From Bacteroidia bacterium (GTDB taxonomy: Bacteria > Bacteroidota > Bacteroidia > Flavobacteriales > Flavobacteriaceae): a stretch of 14,904 nucleotides of DNA. Where the stretch lies: positions 1-14,904 of the forward strand of contig JAUIJW010000030.1 of NCBI GenBank assembly GCA_030431085.1, written 5' to 3'. The notes beneath the pieces were generated by a model. The model made no database searches and was not told where the DNA came from. It saw only the letters and a list, made by a program, of their open reading frames with translations. Both the position numbers and the translations under genes were made by a program. Positions 7,451-14,137 of this stretch are shown one piece after another (the stretch's first letter is position 1; each line of letters opens with the position of its first letter).

Positions 7451-8083
7451 TTATTGTAAATGGATTCCGCACTCTCTGTTACTTAGTGCTTTTGTTGGAT
7501 CGAAATAAGACTCATTTTTTGGCAATTGATGTGCCTCTAAATACTCGTCTAACTCTTCATCGCTCCAATAGTAAAACGGACTCACTTTAAGAATACCGTC
7601 TTTACTAAAACTTAAAATATCTTTTGAGCTCCTGTATTCGGTTTGTCTTACCCTAATATTGGTAAACCACAGTTTTGGCTGATGTTCTGCCAAGGCTCTT
7701 CTAAATGGTTCTAATTTTACAATCTCTGTAAATTCGGCATGCTTCGGATCGTCTATTTCTGGTATACCTAAGGTAACATCTGTAAATGCGGTTGATTGAA
7801 GGGGAACATACTTTTTCACATTTAAATCTAGTCTATTCATTAGATCCAGTGCATGCCGGTAAGTGTTAGGGGTATTATAGCCTGTATCACACCAAATAAC
7901 TTTAATACCACTATCTAATTGATGAAAGGTATTGAGTAATACTGCTGAGTAAACTCCAAAACTGGTGGTTACAATTCTATTGTCTGTTAAAGTTAAGGCC
8001 CATTTAACAATATCTTCTGGACGTTGACCTTTCAACTCTTTATTAAGTTGCTCTATATTAATATCTTTAATTCTATTCTGCAT
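7451..8083 (-). CDS. cysH: Phosphoadenylyl-sulfate (PAPS) reductase
   Basis: This 210-residue cytoplasmic enzyme reduces activated sulfate to sulfite with thioredoxin or glutaredoxin. It shows the PP-loop-type motif TTSFGVYSA (39-47), the CDTGYNTPNTY segment (65-75), the substrate-binding stretch RVRQTEYRSS (144-153), and the catalytic cysteine C205 in the C-terminal ECGIHLQ. The paired cysteines that hold a [4Fe-4S] cluster in APS reductases are absent (the matching place reads VKLEPFRRAL), so PAPS is the more likely substrate. It ends 4 nt before the sulfite reductase start, so they are cotranscribed. The sulfate adenylyltransferase genes cysD and cysN, often found in such clusters, are not between them. 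It follows a promoter and dyads in the gap behind the Rrf2 regulator. Confidence 0.93.
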   Translation of the reverse strand: MQNRIKDINIEQLNKELKGQRPEDIVKWALTLTDNRIVTTSFGVYSAVLLNTFHQLDSGIKVIWCDTGYNTPNTYRHALDLMNRLDLNVKKYVPLQSTAFTDVTLGIPEIDDPKHAEFTEIVKLEPFRRALAEHQPKLWFTNIRVRQTEYRSSKDILSFSKDGILKVSPFYYWSDEELDEYLEAHQLPKNESYFDPTKALSNRECGIHLQ

Positions 8084-8104
8084 ATCATTTACTTAAATAC
8101 TATT

Positions 8105-8116
8105 ACCCTATCGGGT
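8105..8116. promoter_or_regulatory. Small dyad ACCC-TATC-GGGT in the cysH leader
   Basis: Perfect 4-bp arms around a 4-bp centre, with partial matches further out, lie just after the expected start of the cysH transcript. The position would suit a repressor, for example the Rrf2 protein encoded next door. The match is short and could be chance. Confidence 0.3.
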
Positions 8117-8131
8117 TACTAGATTTAAATG

Positions 8132-8164
8132 CAAAGTTAAGGTATAATTCCTTTTCAATCCAAA
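8132..8164 (-). promoter_or_regulatory. Promoter of the cysH operon
   Basis: On the minus strand TTTG (8164-8161) is followed after 21 nt by TAACTTTG (8139-8132), an exact match to the Bacteroidota -7 consensus TAnnTTTG. Transcription should start near 8126, leaving a leader of about 40 nt before the cysH ATG at 8083. Confidence 0.75.
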
Positions 8165-8187
8165 AAAATAATGTTAAAATTCTATTT

Positions 8188-8206
8188 ACCTATAGTTTTA
8201 ATAGGT
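8188..8206. promoter_or_regulatory. Dyad ACCTAT-N7-ATAGGT upstream of the cysH promoter
   Basis: Perfect 6-bp inverted arms (8188-8193 and 8201-8206) lie directly behind the Rrf2 stop codon and about 25 bp upstream of the cysH -33 box. As a terminator it is poor: the stem is short and no T tract directly follows. A binding site for the neighbouring Rrf2 regulator is a reasonable guess, not shown by sequence alone. Confidence 0.35.
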
Positions 8207-8207
8207 T

Positions 8208-8615
8208 TTAAGTTAAATCTGCTAAGGTATTATTTCTAAACACTTCTAAAGTATTGTCACGCACTTGAATCATCAATCGATACACGCTGCATTTTTGTTC
8301 ATCTTGACAATCGTCGCATTTTTCGTAATAATTCAAACTTACACAGGGTACTAGAGCAATTGGACCTTCTAAAATTCGTATAACATCTGTCATTAGAATC
8401 TCTTTAGGATCTTTCAACAGATAGTAGCCTCCACCCTTTCCTTTTTTTGAACCTAAAAACCCAGATTTTCTTAAGGTGAGTAAAATACTTTCTAAAAACT
8501 TGTGTGATATATTTTCACTTTCTGCAATAGTGGCAATGGGCACCATCGTTTTGTCTTCTTGCCTTGCAATGTAGGTGAGTGCCTTTAGGCCATATTTTGT
8601 TTTTTTTGAAAGCAT
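8208..8615 (-). CDS. Rrf2-family transcriptional regulator
   Basis: This 135-residue winged-helix regulator starts MLSKKTKYGLKALTYIA, the typical Rrf2 opening, and has the recognition-helix and wing pattern SHKFLESILLTLRKSGFLGSKKGKGGGY. The ATG at 8615 is preferred to an upstream TTG at 8642 because family homology starts right there. Four cysteines sit in the sensor region, numbered from this start: C91, C100, C103 and C109. The spacing resembles but does not equal the C-x5-C-x5-C of IscR, so iron-sulfur or redox sensing is plausible. In CymR-type members, by contrast, control runs through cysteine synthase. The gene lies immediately upstream of the cysH operon in the same direction, with a separate promoter between, so control of sulfate assimilation is the best guess. 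It is 53 nt from the histidine kinase gene. Confidence 0.9.
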   Translation of the reverse strand: MLSKKTKYGLKALTYIARQEDKTMVPIATIAESENISHKFLESILLTLRKSGFLGSKKGKGGGYYLLKDPKEILMTDVIRILEGPIALVPCVSLNYYEKCDDCQDEQKCSVYRLMIQVRDNTLEVFRNNTLADLT

Positions 8616-8668
8616 ACGCGAATATAAAAAAATTATCTCCAATTTACTGAGATACTTTTCTTACTTAA

Positions 8669-10468
8669 TTAAAGATCTATATTTATGGTAATTCTAGTAC
8701 CGTTACCAGGAGAAGAGCTGATAAAAATTCTACCATTAATATAGTGAATTCTTTCTCTCATAAAAAACAGGCCCATACCTACTCCGTTTTCTTTGGTTTT
8801 TAAAAGAGCCATATCAAAACCAACGCCGTCATCATCAATAACAATACTTAGCTTGTCTTTAGAATGGCTTAAGCTTACAATAATACAATTAGAATTAGCA
8901 TATTTTAAGGCATTATTAACCGCCTCTTGTACTACACGATACAAATTAATTTCTACCAAAGAATCAAATCGGCCATTAAAATCTGTTTTGTTTTGAAAAT
9001 AAATCTCTTTACCTGTAAAATTATTGAGTTGTTGAACGAGTTTTTGTAGGGTAGCTACGATGCCAAAATCTTGAAGTTCTGGCGGTGTTAAATTAAAGGT
9101 TACTGTTCTTACTTCTTTAATTAAACTACTTAACAAGCCTTTTAATCTATCTACTTTTACTTGTACTTTTTCAATATTCTTAACATCAATAGATTCTAAA
9201 TTAAATTTGAGTGCCGTTAACGTTTGTCCGATACCATCATGAATATCTTTGGCAATTCTTTTACGCTCTTCTTCTTGTGCTTCTACTATTTGACTGGCTT
9301 GATTTTTCTGCGATTGAATTTCACGCTCGAATTTCTGCTTATTCAATTTATCTATTTCGTCTTGACTTTCCTTCCTAACCGTAATATCATTACATAAAAT
9401 AAGTGCATTTTGGTCATTATTAATTTGGTTAATCGAAATAATAGAGACTTCTAACCAAATTTTTCGCCCCTTTAAAGTGGTAATTTGTATTTCTTCAAAC
9501 CAGACGGAATTTTGTTTTCTTGCTAATAAATTTTTAAGTTTTTCTTGCTCTGCTTCTTCAACTGTTAATAATTCTTCAATGGTGGCTGTAGCCGATGAGG
9601 CATCAATTTCAAGTAATCTAGCAAACTTTTTACTGATATGAATAACTTGGTTATCTTGGCCAATGCTAATAAATAATGCTGCATTATCTATGGCGTAATA
9701 CAATCCTTGCAATTCCTGTAATAGCGATTCTTTTGCTTGATAGAGGTGATTAACCTGATTTAATTCATTTTCTGTTTTTTTCTGTGCGACAATTAAATTA
9801 GAAACCAGTTTTTTGATTTGAATAGACAATGGCTTAAACAAAAAGATCCCTTCTAATAATAGTACTAGCAACACAATAATTAGCAGGGCATAATTTAGTT
9901 TTTTAAGGTTGGTGACTTTAGCCTTGCTTAAATCATCTAACCTAAAAACGATATCATCCATTTGATGGAGAAAGCGATTCTCTGCAGCACTCAATAATTC
10001 CAATTTCTTCCTAACACGATCAATAGACACTAAGCTATCTACAAACACCAACTCATCTACCAAATTAACCAACTGATTTTGAGAAGAATTCAATGCATGA
10101 AATTGCTTCTTTAATTCCTTATCTTGCCTTGTAAGATCACCTAATCGATGTTGTATATCTTGTAAGTTTTGATGCGCTTCAGAAAATGTATTAACATCCT
10201 TCAACAAACGTTCTTTACTTTTAGAATGATCTCCTTCTGCCTGAAATAAATAAAGTACTTCTTTGACAATTTTTTGACTTAGCATTCTCTGCCGCCCGGC
10301 AATATTGACAATATGAGAATCGTTTAGCTGATTTTGAAGCTGTCTTTGAGTAACAAACTGTATAAGAAGCAAGGTCGCTACAATAATTATAATGGCCGTA
10401 AAATAAAACCTTCTAAACTTTTTAAAAGCTTGTAAATCTAAATTGTCCCTATCTTCAGTGCCTTGCAT
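8669..10468 (-). CDS. NarX-like membrane sensor histidine kinase
   Basis: This 599-residue sensor kinase sits in the inner membrane. TM1 is at about 22-40 and TM2 at about 192-211. The periplasmic part between them begins with HIVNIAGRQRMLSQKI (52-67), which resembles the PilJ/NarX type-IV sensor domain and the nitrate-binding P-box of NarX and NarQ. A coiled coil (about 222-255), a PAS domain (about 255-366) and another coiled coil follow. The dimerisation domain is HisKA_3 type, with RIAKDIHDGIGQT and phosphoacceptor H410. The ATPase domain has an N-box (EAVNNALKYA, 515-524), DDDGVGF (545-551) and GVGMGL (562-567). It is the last gene of the nirB-nirD-DUF4202 run, 13 nt after its neighbour, so it most likely senses nitrate or nitrite. 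No response regulator is encoded in the window. Confidence 0.92.
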   Translation of the reverse strand: MQGTEDRDNLDLQAFKKFRRFYFTAIIIIVATLLLIQFVTQRQLQNQLNDSHIVNIAGRQRMLSQKIVKEVLYLFQAEGDHSKSKERLLKDVNTFSEAHQNLQDIQHRLGDLTRQDKELKKQFHALNSSQNQLVNLVDELVFVDSLVSIDRVRKKLELLSAAENRFLHQMDDIVFRLDDLSKAKVTNLKKLNYALLIIVLLVLLLEGIFLFKPLSIQIKKLVSNLIVAQKKTENELNQVNHLYQAKESLLQELQGLYYAIDNAALFISIGQDNQVIHISKKFARLLEIDASSATATIEELLTVEEAEQEKLKNLLARKQNSVWFEEIQITTLKGRKIWLEVSIISINQINNDQNALILCNDITVRKESQDEIDKLNKQKFEREIQSQKNQASQIVEAQEEERKRIAKDIHDGIGQTLTALKFNLESIDVKNIEKVQVKVDRLKGLLSSLIKEVRTVTFNLTPPELQDFGIVATLQKLVQQLNNFTGKEIYFQNKTDFNGRFDSLVEINLYRVVQEAVNNALKYANSNCIIVSLSHSKDKLSIVIDDDGVGFDMALLKTKENGVGMGLFFMRERIHYINGRIFISSSPGNGTRITINIDL

Positions 10469-10481
10469 GAATACGCCAAAA

Positions 10482-11069
10482 TTAAGATATTGCTTCCGCT
10501 ATCAAAGCTTTGGAGCTACTGCTTAAATTTAACTCTAAAGCTGCACGATGGCCCTTATCAGACATTTTTGCCCAAGTTTTTTTGAGAATCTCTACCAGTT
10601 TATCCTTATCGTATTTCTTAGAAAAACTTTCAAAATAATACTCTAAAAACACCAAACATACAACATCTTCTAAGGTTTGTGTGTCTTCATGTTTTTTTAA
10701 TTGTTTCTTTTGAAGTAAAAACTTAACCTCATCAATTAAGTCTTGTTCATAACCCACTTCTTCTAAAATAGAGGCCGCTTTTTTGGCGTGAAAAATCTTT
10801 AAATCATGGCGCCATTTTAAATATCCTACTCGATTCATTTCGTAATCTTGACGATCTATTTCCCAACGACAAATATGTTGGCACCTTACCGCCAACTTAA
10901 GTGCTTCACTTGCATTAGGCTCAAAAGTACTTAGTTGATCGGTCATTCTAAGGGCATAAAGCAGTTCCTTAGAATAATCTTTACCATTATAATGTTCTTT
11001 GTTTGGATCTGCTTGATTGGCCGAATCGAATTTGGCAATGGCAGCATTAAATTTATTTTGAATACTCAT
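10482..11069 (-). CDS. DUF4202 family protein, possible HD-like hydrolase
   Basis: This 195-residue, mostly helical, soluble protein is recognised as the DUF4202 family, whose function I do not know. Conserved-looking stretches are CQHICRWEIDR (63-73), GYLKWRHDLKIFHAKKA (82-98) and TLEDVVCLVFLEYYF (132-146). The order H65, H88-D89, D135 recalls the metal-binding H...HD...D pattern of HD-domain phosphohydrolases; this is my reading, not an established assignment. The gene lies between nirD (21 nt) and the NarX-like kinase (13 nt), in what looks like one transcript, so a part in nitrite assimilation or its control is suggested by context. There is no signal peptide or membrane segment. Confidence 0.8.
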   Translation of the reverse strand: MSIQNKFNAAIAKFDSANQADPNKEHYNGKDYSKELLYALRMTDQLSTFEPNASEALKLAVRCQHICRWEIDRQDYEMNRVGYLKWRHDLKIFHAKKAASILEEVGYEQDLIDEVKFLLQKKQLKKHEDTQTLEDVVCLVFLEYYFESFSKKYDKDKLVEILKKTWAKMSDKGHRAALELNLSSSSKALIAEAIS

Positions 11070-11090
11070 TTTGGCTATTTAAAGCCAAAT

Positions 11091-11468
11091 TTATTCAGAA
11101 AAACCTACATAGACAAAGCCATTGTCAATTTTAACTGGATAAACTTGTATAGCCTCAAGATCGCCATTAATATTTTCGCCAGTTTTTAAAGAAAAATTCT
11201 TTTTATGCATTGGACAAGCAACCTTAGGTACACCGTCACTATCTCCAATCATCCCTCTCGATAAAACCATTTCCATTTTATGCGGACAGGCATTTTGGCA
11301 GGCATACCAAGCATTATTTCGTGCAAAATTAAAAATAGCCACCTGCTTATCTTTATATTTAATACAGGCACCTCCATTGGCTGGAAATTCATCTATGGCC
11401 GCTGCCTTAAACCACACTTTAACTTGTTCTTTAGTAATGGCTTGATTGGTATTTAAAAAAGTTTCCAT
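11091..11468 (-). CDS. nirD: Nitrite reductase small subunit NirD
   Basis: This 125-residue Rieske-fold protein partners NirB in cytoplasmic NADH-dependent reduction of nitrite to ammonium. The Rieske ligand pattern is complete: C61-P-H63 and C85-P-M-H88, followed by KKNFSLKTGE. E. coli NirD has lost these ligands, so this version may bind a [2Fe-2S] cluster. It begins 19 nt after the nirB stop and is followed by the DUF4202 gene after 21 nt, consistent with a single operon. The length is normal for the ferredoxin-like NirD group. A stand-alone Rieske ferredoxin is the alternative, but the nirB neighbour argues against it. Confidence 0.93.
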   Translation of the reverse strand: METFLNTNQAITKEQVKVWFKAAAIDEFPANGGACIKYKDKQVAIFNFARNNAWYACQNACPHKMEMVLSRGMIGDSDGVPKVACPMHKKNFSLKTGENINGDLEAIQVYPVKIDNGFVYVGFSE

Positions 11469-11487
11469 GATGTTTAGTTTTAGTTGG

Positions 11488-13056
11488 TTAATTCCAAGAT
11501 TGTGGTTTTAATTGATCTCTCATTGGTACAAATAGAATATTATCATCTCTATCATCAGTATTTAAAAAGTGTTTAAATCTACTCTGTAGCGCTTCACTTT
11601 CTACTACCTGCTTCCATTCACACTCGTAAGCATCAACCAATGATTGCATTTCTGTTTCTAATTCTTCTGCCAAATTCAAGCTATCCTCTATAACAATATT
11701 TTTTAATTGTTCAATACCACCGTCAAGCTTTTCTAACCAAGCGGCGGTACGCATTAATGGCGCAGCAGTACGGATATAATACATTAAAAACCTATCTAAA
11801 TATTTAATGCAAGTTTCGTTATCAATTTGCTCGGCTAATAACTGTGCATGTTTTGGTGTAGCTCCACCATTTCCACAAACATAAAGGTTCCACCCTCCTT
11901 CTACTGCAATTACACCAAAATCTTTACCACGAGCTTCTGCACACTCTCTTATACAGCCAGACACTCCCCCTTTTATTTTGTGTGGAGATCTTAACCCTTT
12001 ATATCGCTCTTCTAAAGCAATGGCAAAACTTACACTTTCGTCCATACCATAGCGACACCAAGTTGAGCCCACACAACTTTTTACGGTTCGCAAAGATTTA
12101 CCATAAGCATGACCACTTTCAAATCCAGCTTCAATTAATTCTTTCCAAATTGCTGGCAAATCATTTAATTGTGCGCCAAATAAATCAATTCTCTGACCTC
12201 CAGTAATTTTAGTATAAAGATTATACTTCTTACCCACTTCACCAATTACAATTAGTTTTTCAGGTGTTATTTCTCCACCAGGAATTCTCGGTACAACAGA
12301 ATAAGTACCATTACGCTGAATGTTTGCCAAAAACCTATCATTTGTATCTTGAATTACATCTTCTTTATTGGCAGTATCGTTATAAATACTAGCAAAAATT
12401 GAGGCCACCAAAGGTTTACATGTTTCACATCCAGTTCCTTGCCCACAGGTATCCAAAACCTCATCAAATGTTGTCAGTTTTTTTACTTTAATAATGCCGT
12501 AGAGTTCTTGACGATTGAGCTCGAAATGTTCGCAAATAGTTTCCTTAACTTCTTTCCCCAGAGATTTTAAAGTTTCATTCACCAATTCTACCACCATTGG
12601 CTTACAGCCTCCACAACCTGTTGTAGCCTTGGTACAATTAACAATGTCGTTTAAGTCGTTACAGCTACCATCTTGTATTGCTCCACATACTGCTCCTTTT
12701 GTAACGCTTTCGCAAGAACAAATTTGGGCTGTATCCGGTAAATCTATAGCACTACCAAAATTAGACTTGCCATCTTCTCTTGTACCCAATATTAATTCTT
12801 CTGCATTGTCTGGTAAAGTCATTCCGTTAAGGTAAATTTGATGAAGCATATTATAATCCGTTGCATCACCCACCAAAATACCTCCTAATAAATCTTTTCC
12901 GTCATGACTCACATTAATACGTTTGTATAAGCTTTTGGTCTTATTTTCAAATATAATAGAGTGTCCTTTTTCCACAGGCATAAAGGGTTCACCAAAACTA
13001 GCAACATCTACACCAATTAGTTTAAGTTTGGTTGACATATCGATGTCTTTACTCAT
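11488..13056 (-). CDS. nirB: Nitrite reductase large subunit NirB, C-terminal catalytic part (after in-frame TAG)
   Basis: These 522 residues hold the part of NirB that reduces nitrite. A BFD-type [2Fe-2S] domain has C113-x-C115 and C148-x2-C151, and a second BFD-like repeat ends in GCETCKP. A nitrite/sulfite reductase half domain (KITGGQRIDLFG) follows, then the siroheme-[4Fe-4S] ligands C328-x5-C334 (SCVGSTWCRYG) and C368-x3-C372 (SGCIRECAEA). The FAD/NAD module is missing because it is encoded just upstream at 13066-14004. The reading frame is the same for both, and only TAG plus three codons lie between the two ORFs. The ATG at 13056 has an unusually good ribosome site for this group: AGGAG, overlapping the TAG, six bases before the start. 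An internal ATG follows six codons later. It could therefore be made separately or be the tail of an interrupted gene. Confidence 0.93.
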   Translation of the reverse strand: MSKDIDMSTKLKLIGVDVASFGEPFMPVEKGHSIIFENKTKSLYKRINVSHDGKDLLGGILVGDATDYNMLHQIYLNGMTLPDNAEELILGTREDGKSNFGSAIDLPDTAQICSCESVTKGAVCGAIQDGSCNDLNDIVNCTKATTGCGGCKPMVVELVNETLKSLGKEVKETICEHFELNRQELYGIIKVKKLTTFDEVLDTCGQGTGCETCKPLVASIFASIYNDTANKEDVIQDTNDRFLANIQRNGTYSVVPRIPGGEITPEKLIVIGEVGKKYNLYTKITGGQRIDLFGAQLNDLPAIWKELIEAGFESGHAYGKSLRTVKSCVGSTWCRYGMDESVSFAIALEERYKGLRSPHKIKGGVSGCIRECAEARGKDFGVIAVEGGWNLYVCGNGGATPKHAQLLAEQIDNETCIKYLDRFLMYYIRTAAPLMRTAAWLEKLDGGIEQLKNIVIEDSLNLAEELETEMQSLVDAYECEWKQVVESEALQSRFKHFLNTDDRDDNILFVPMRDQLKPQSWN

Positions 13057-13069
13057 TTTAATCTCCTAA
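13056..13069 (-). promoter_or_regulatory. Strong Shine-Dalgarno site overlapping the nirB amber codon
   Basis: The minus strand reads AAT-TAG-GAG-ATT-AAA-ATG. AGGAG begins inside the stop codon of the N-terminal nirB piece and lies six bases before the ATG of the C-terminal piece. Bacteroidota seldom depend on such sites, so one placed at this break could allow termination-reinitiation and hence two separate NirB chains. Confidence 0.6.
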
Positions 13070-14004
13070 TTACCTACTATTTGTTCTACGGCTACAGTGG
13101 CCATTTCATAACCAGGCCCTAATAAACCATAAATCATTTGATTGTACAGTGCTACTTCTCCAATAGCAAAAATATTCGGGTCTGAGGTCTGCATCCTGTC
13201 ATTGACCTCAATACCACCTCTAACTCCCATCTTAAGATTACAGGTTTTTCCTAATTCATCTCTAGGTCTTATCCCTGCAGAGACTACTAACATTTGCACA
13301 TCCAATTGATCTTCCTCTCCGAACTCCATTCCAGTGATAAAATCATCACCTAAAATTTGATTGGTAGCTTTACTCAAATGAATATTCAAACCCATAGATT
13401 CTAATTTCACTTGTAAGACTTTGCTACTTCTTATATCTAATTGTCTCGGCATTAACTTTGACGCAAATTCTACTACGTGAGCTTCTAAATTCATATCCAT
13501 CACTGCTTTAGCCGCTTCCAAACCTAACAAACCACCTCCGAGCACAGCTGCCTTAGGCTGTTTATACTTAGCTTTAATAGTATCTGCATAAGTTAGAATA
13601 TCATCTAAATCTTCAATAGTTCTGTATACAAAAACTCCTTTTTTCTCAATACCATTGATATTAGGTACAAAAGGAGCAGATCCTGTGGCTAACACCAGAT
13701 AGTCATACTGATAACTACGGTCATGCTCTGTAGTGATAGTTTTAGTTGAACGATGAATATCCGTTACTCGTTCATTAGTAATAAGCTCAATTTGTTGATT
13801 TTGATACCATTCTCGTGGAGCCATCTGTAACGATGTAGCATCTTGGTTTTCAAAATAAGCACTCAAGTGTACTCTATCGTATGCTGGTCTAGGCTCCTCA
13901 CCAAATACAATCAATTTGAAATTAGTCGCATCTTCACTCTCCATAAATTTCTCACAAAACTTATACCCCACCATACCATTACCTATCACAATCACTGTTT
14001 TCAT
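13066..14004 (-). CDS. nirB: Nitrite reductase large subunit NirB, N-terminal FAD/NAD(P)H part (ends at in-frame TAG)
   Basis: These 312 residues are the pyridine nucleotide-disulfide oxidoreductase module of NirB, which takes electrons from NAD(P)H. It has the FAD motif G8-N-G10-M-V-G13 at the extreme N-terminus, the ATGSAPFVP strand (106-114), the second nucleotide motif GGGLLG (156-161), and a C-terminal IFAIGEVALY. It ends GPGYEMATVAVEQIVGN-TAG, where intact NirB proteins run straight on into the STKLKLIGVDV region that here starts the next ORF. With the next piece the total would be about 838 codons, a normal NirB length. So either one amber mutation or sequencing error broke the gene, or the enzyme is made as two chains. 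The start ATG lies about 20 nt from the predicted transcription start. Confidence 0.93.
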   Translation of the reverse strand: MKTVIVIGNGMVGYKFCEKFMESEDATNFKLIVFGEEPRPAYDRVHLSAYFENQDATSLQMAPREWYQNQQIELITNERVTDIHRSTKTITTEHDRSYQYDYLVLATGSAPFVPNINGIEKKGVFVYRTIEDLDDILTYADTIKAKYKQPKAAVLGGGLLGLEAAKAVMDMNLEAHVVEFASKLMPRQLDIRSSKVLQVKLESMGLNIHLSKATNQILGDDFITGMEFGEEDQLDVQMLVVSAGIRPRDELGKTCNLKMGVRGGIEVNDRMQTSDPNIFAIGEVALYNQMIYGLLGPGYEMATVAVEQIVGN

Positions 14005-14028
14005 AACTATCTATTTGAAATTACATAG

Positions 14029-14043
14029 CAAAAATACGTATTT
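14029..14043 (-). promoter_or_regulatory. nirB promoter -7 box fused to palindrome AAATACGTATTT
   Basis: The perfect 12-bp palindrome AAATACGTATTT (14032-14043) overlaps TATTTTTG (14036-14029 on the minus strand), an exact match to the -7 consensus TAnnTTTG. No TTG is visible at the usual -33 distance. A protein bound here would cover the nirB promoter, so repression is the simplest reading. The matching site for the divergent gene is at 14082-14097. Confidence 0.6.
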
Positions 14044-14081
14044 ATACTTATTTTTTACATTTTTAAGTAATTTTTTTAAAT

Positions 14082-14097
14082 AAAATACGTATTTTTA
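14082..14097 (+). promoter_or_regulatory. Second palindrome, fused to candidate -7 box of the divergent SUMT gene
   Basis: AAAATACGTATTTT (14082-14095) is a perfect 14-bp palindrome. On the plus strand TATTTTTA (14090-14097) starts at the same point of the palindrome as the nirB -7 box does in the other copy, and differs from TAnnTTTG in the last base only. Transcription would begin near 14103, about 35 nt before the ATG at 14138. The two palindrome centres are 51 bp apart, close to five helical turns. Confidence 0.55.
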
Positions 14098-14137
14098 CCA
14101 AATCATAAATTTATAATTATCATAATTCGTTTTTTAT

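Noticed and set aside
8188..8206. Intrinsic terminator of the Rrf2 gene
   Set aside because: The stem is only 6 bp with two GC pairs and the nearest T run comes about 20 nt later.
12515..12835. 106-codon plus-strand open frame
   Set aside because: It is antisense to the cysteine-rich BFD domains of NirB and has no recognisable family.
13057..13065. Frameshift between the two nirB pieces
   Set aside because: The nine bases between the ORFs are a multiple of three and both pieces share one frame; only a stop codon separates them.
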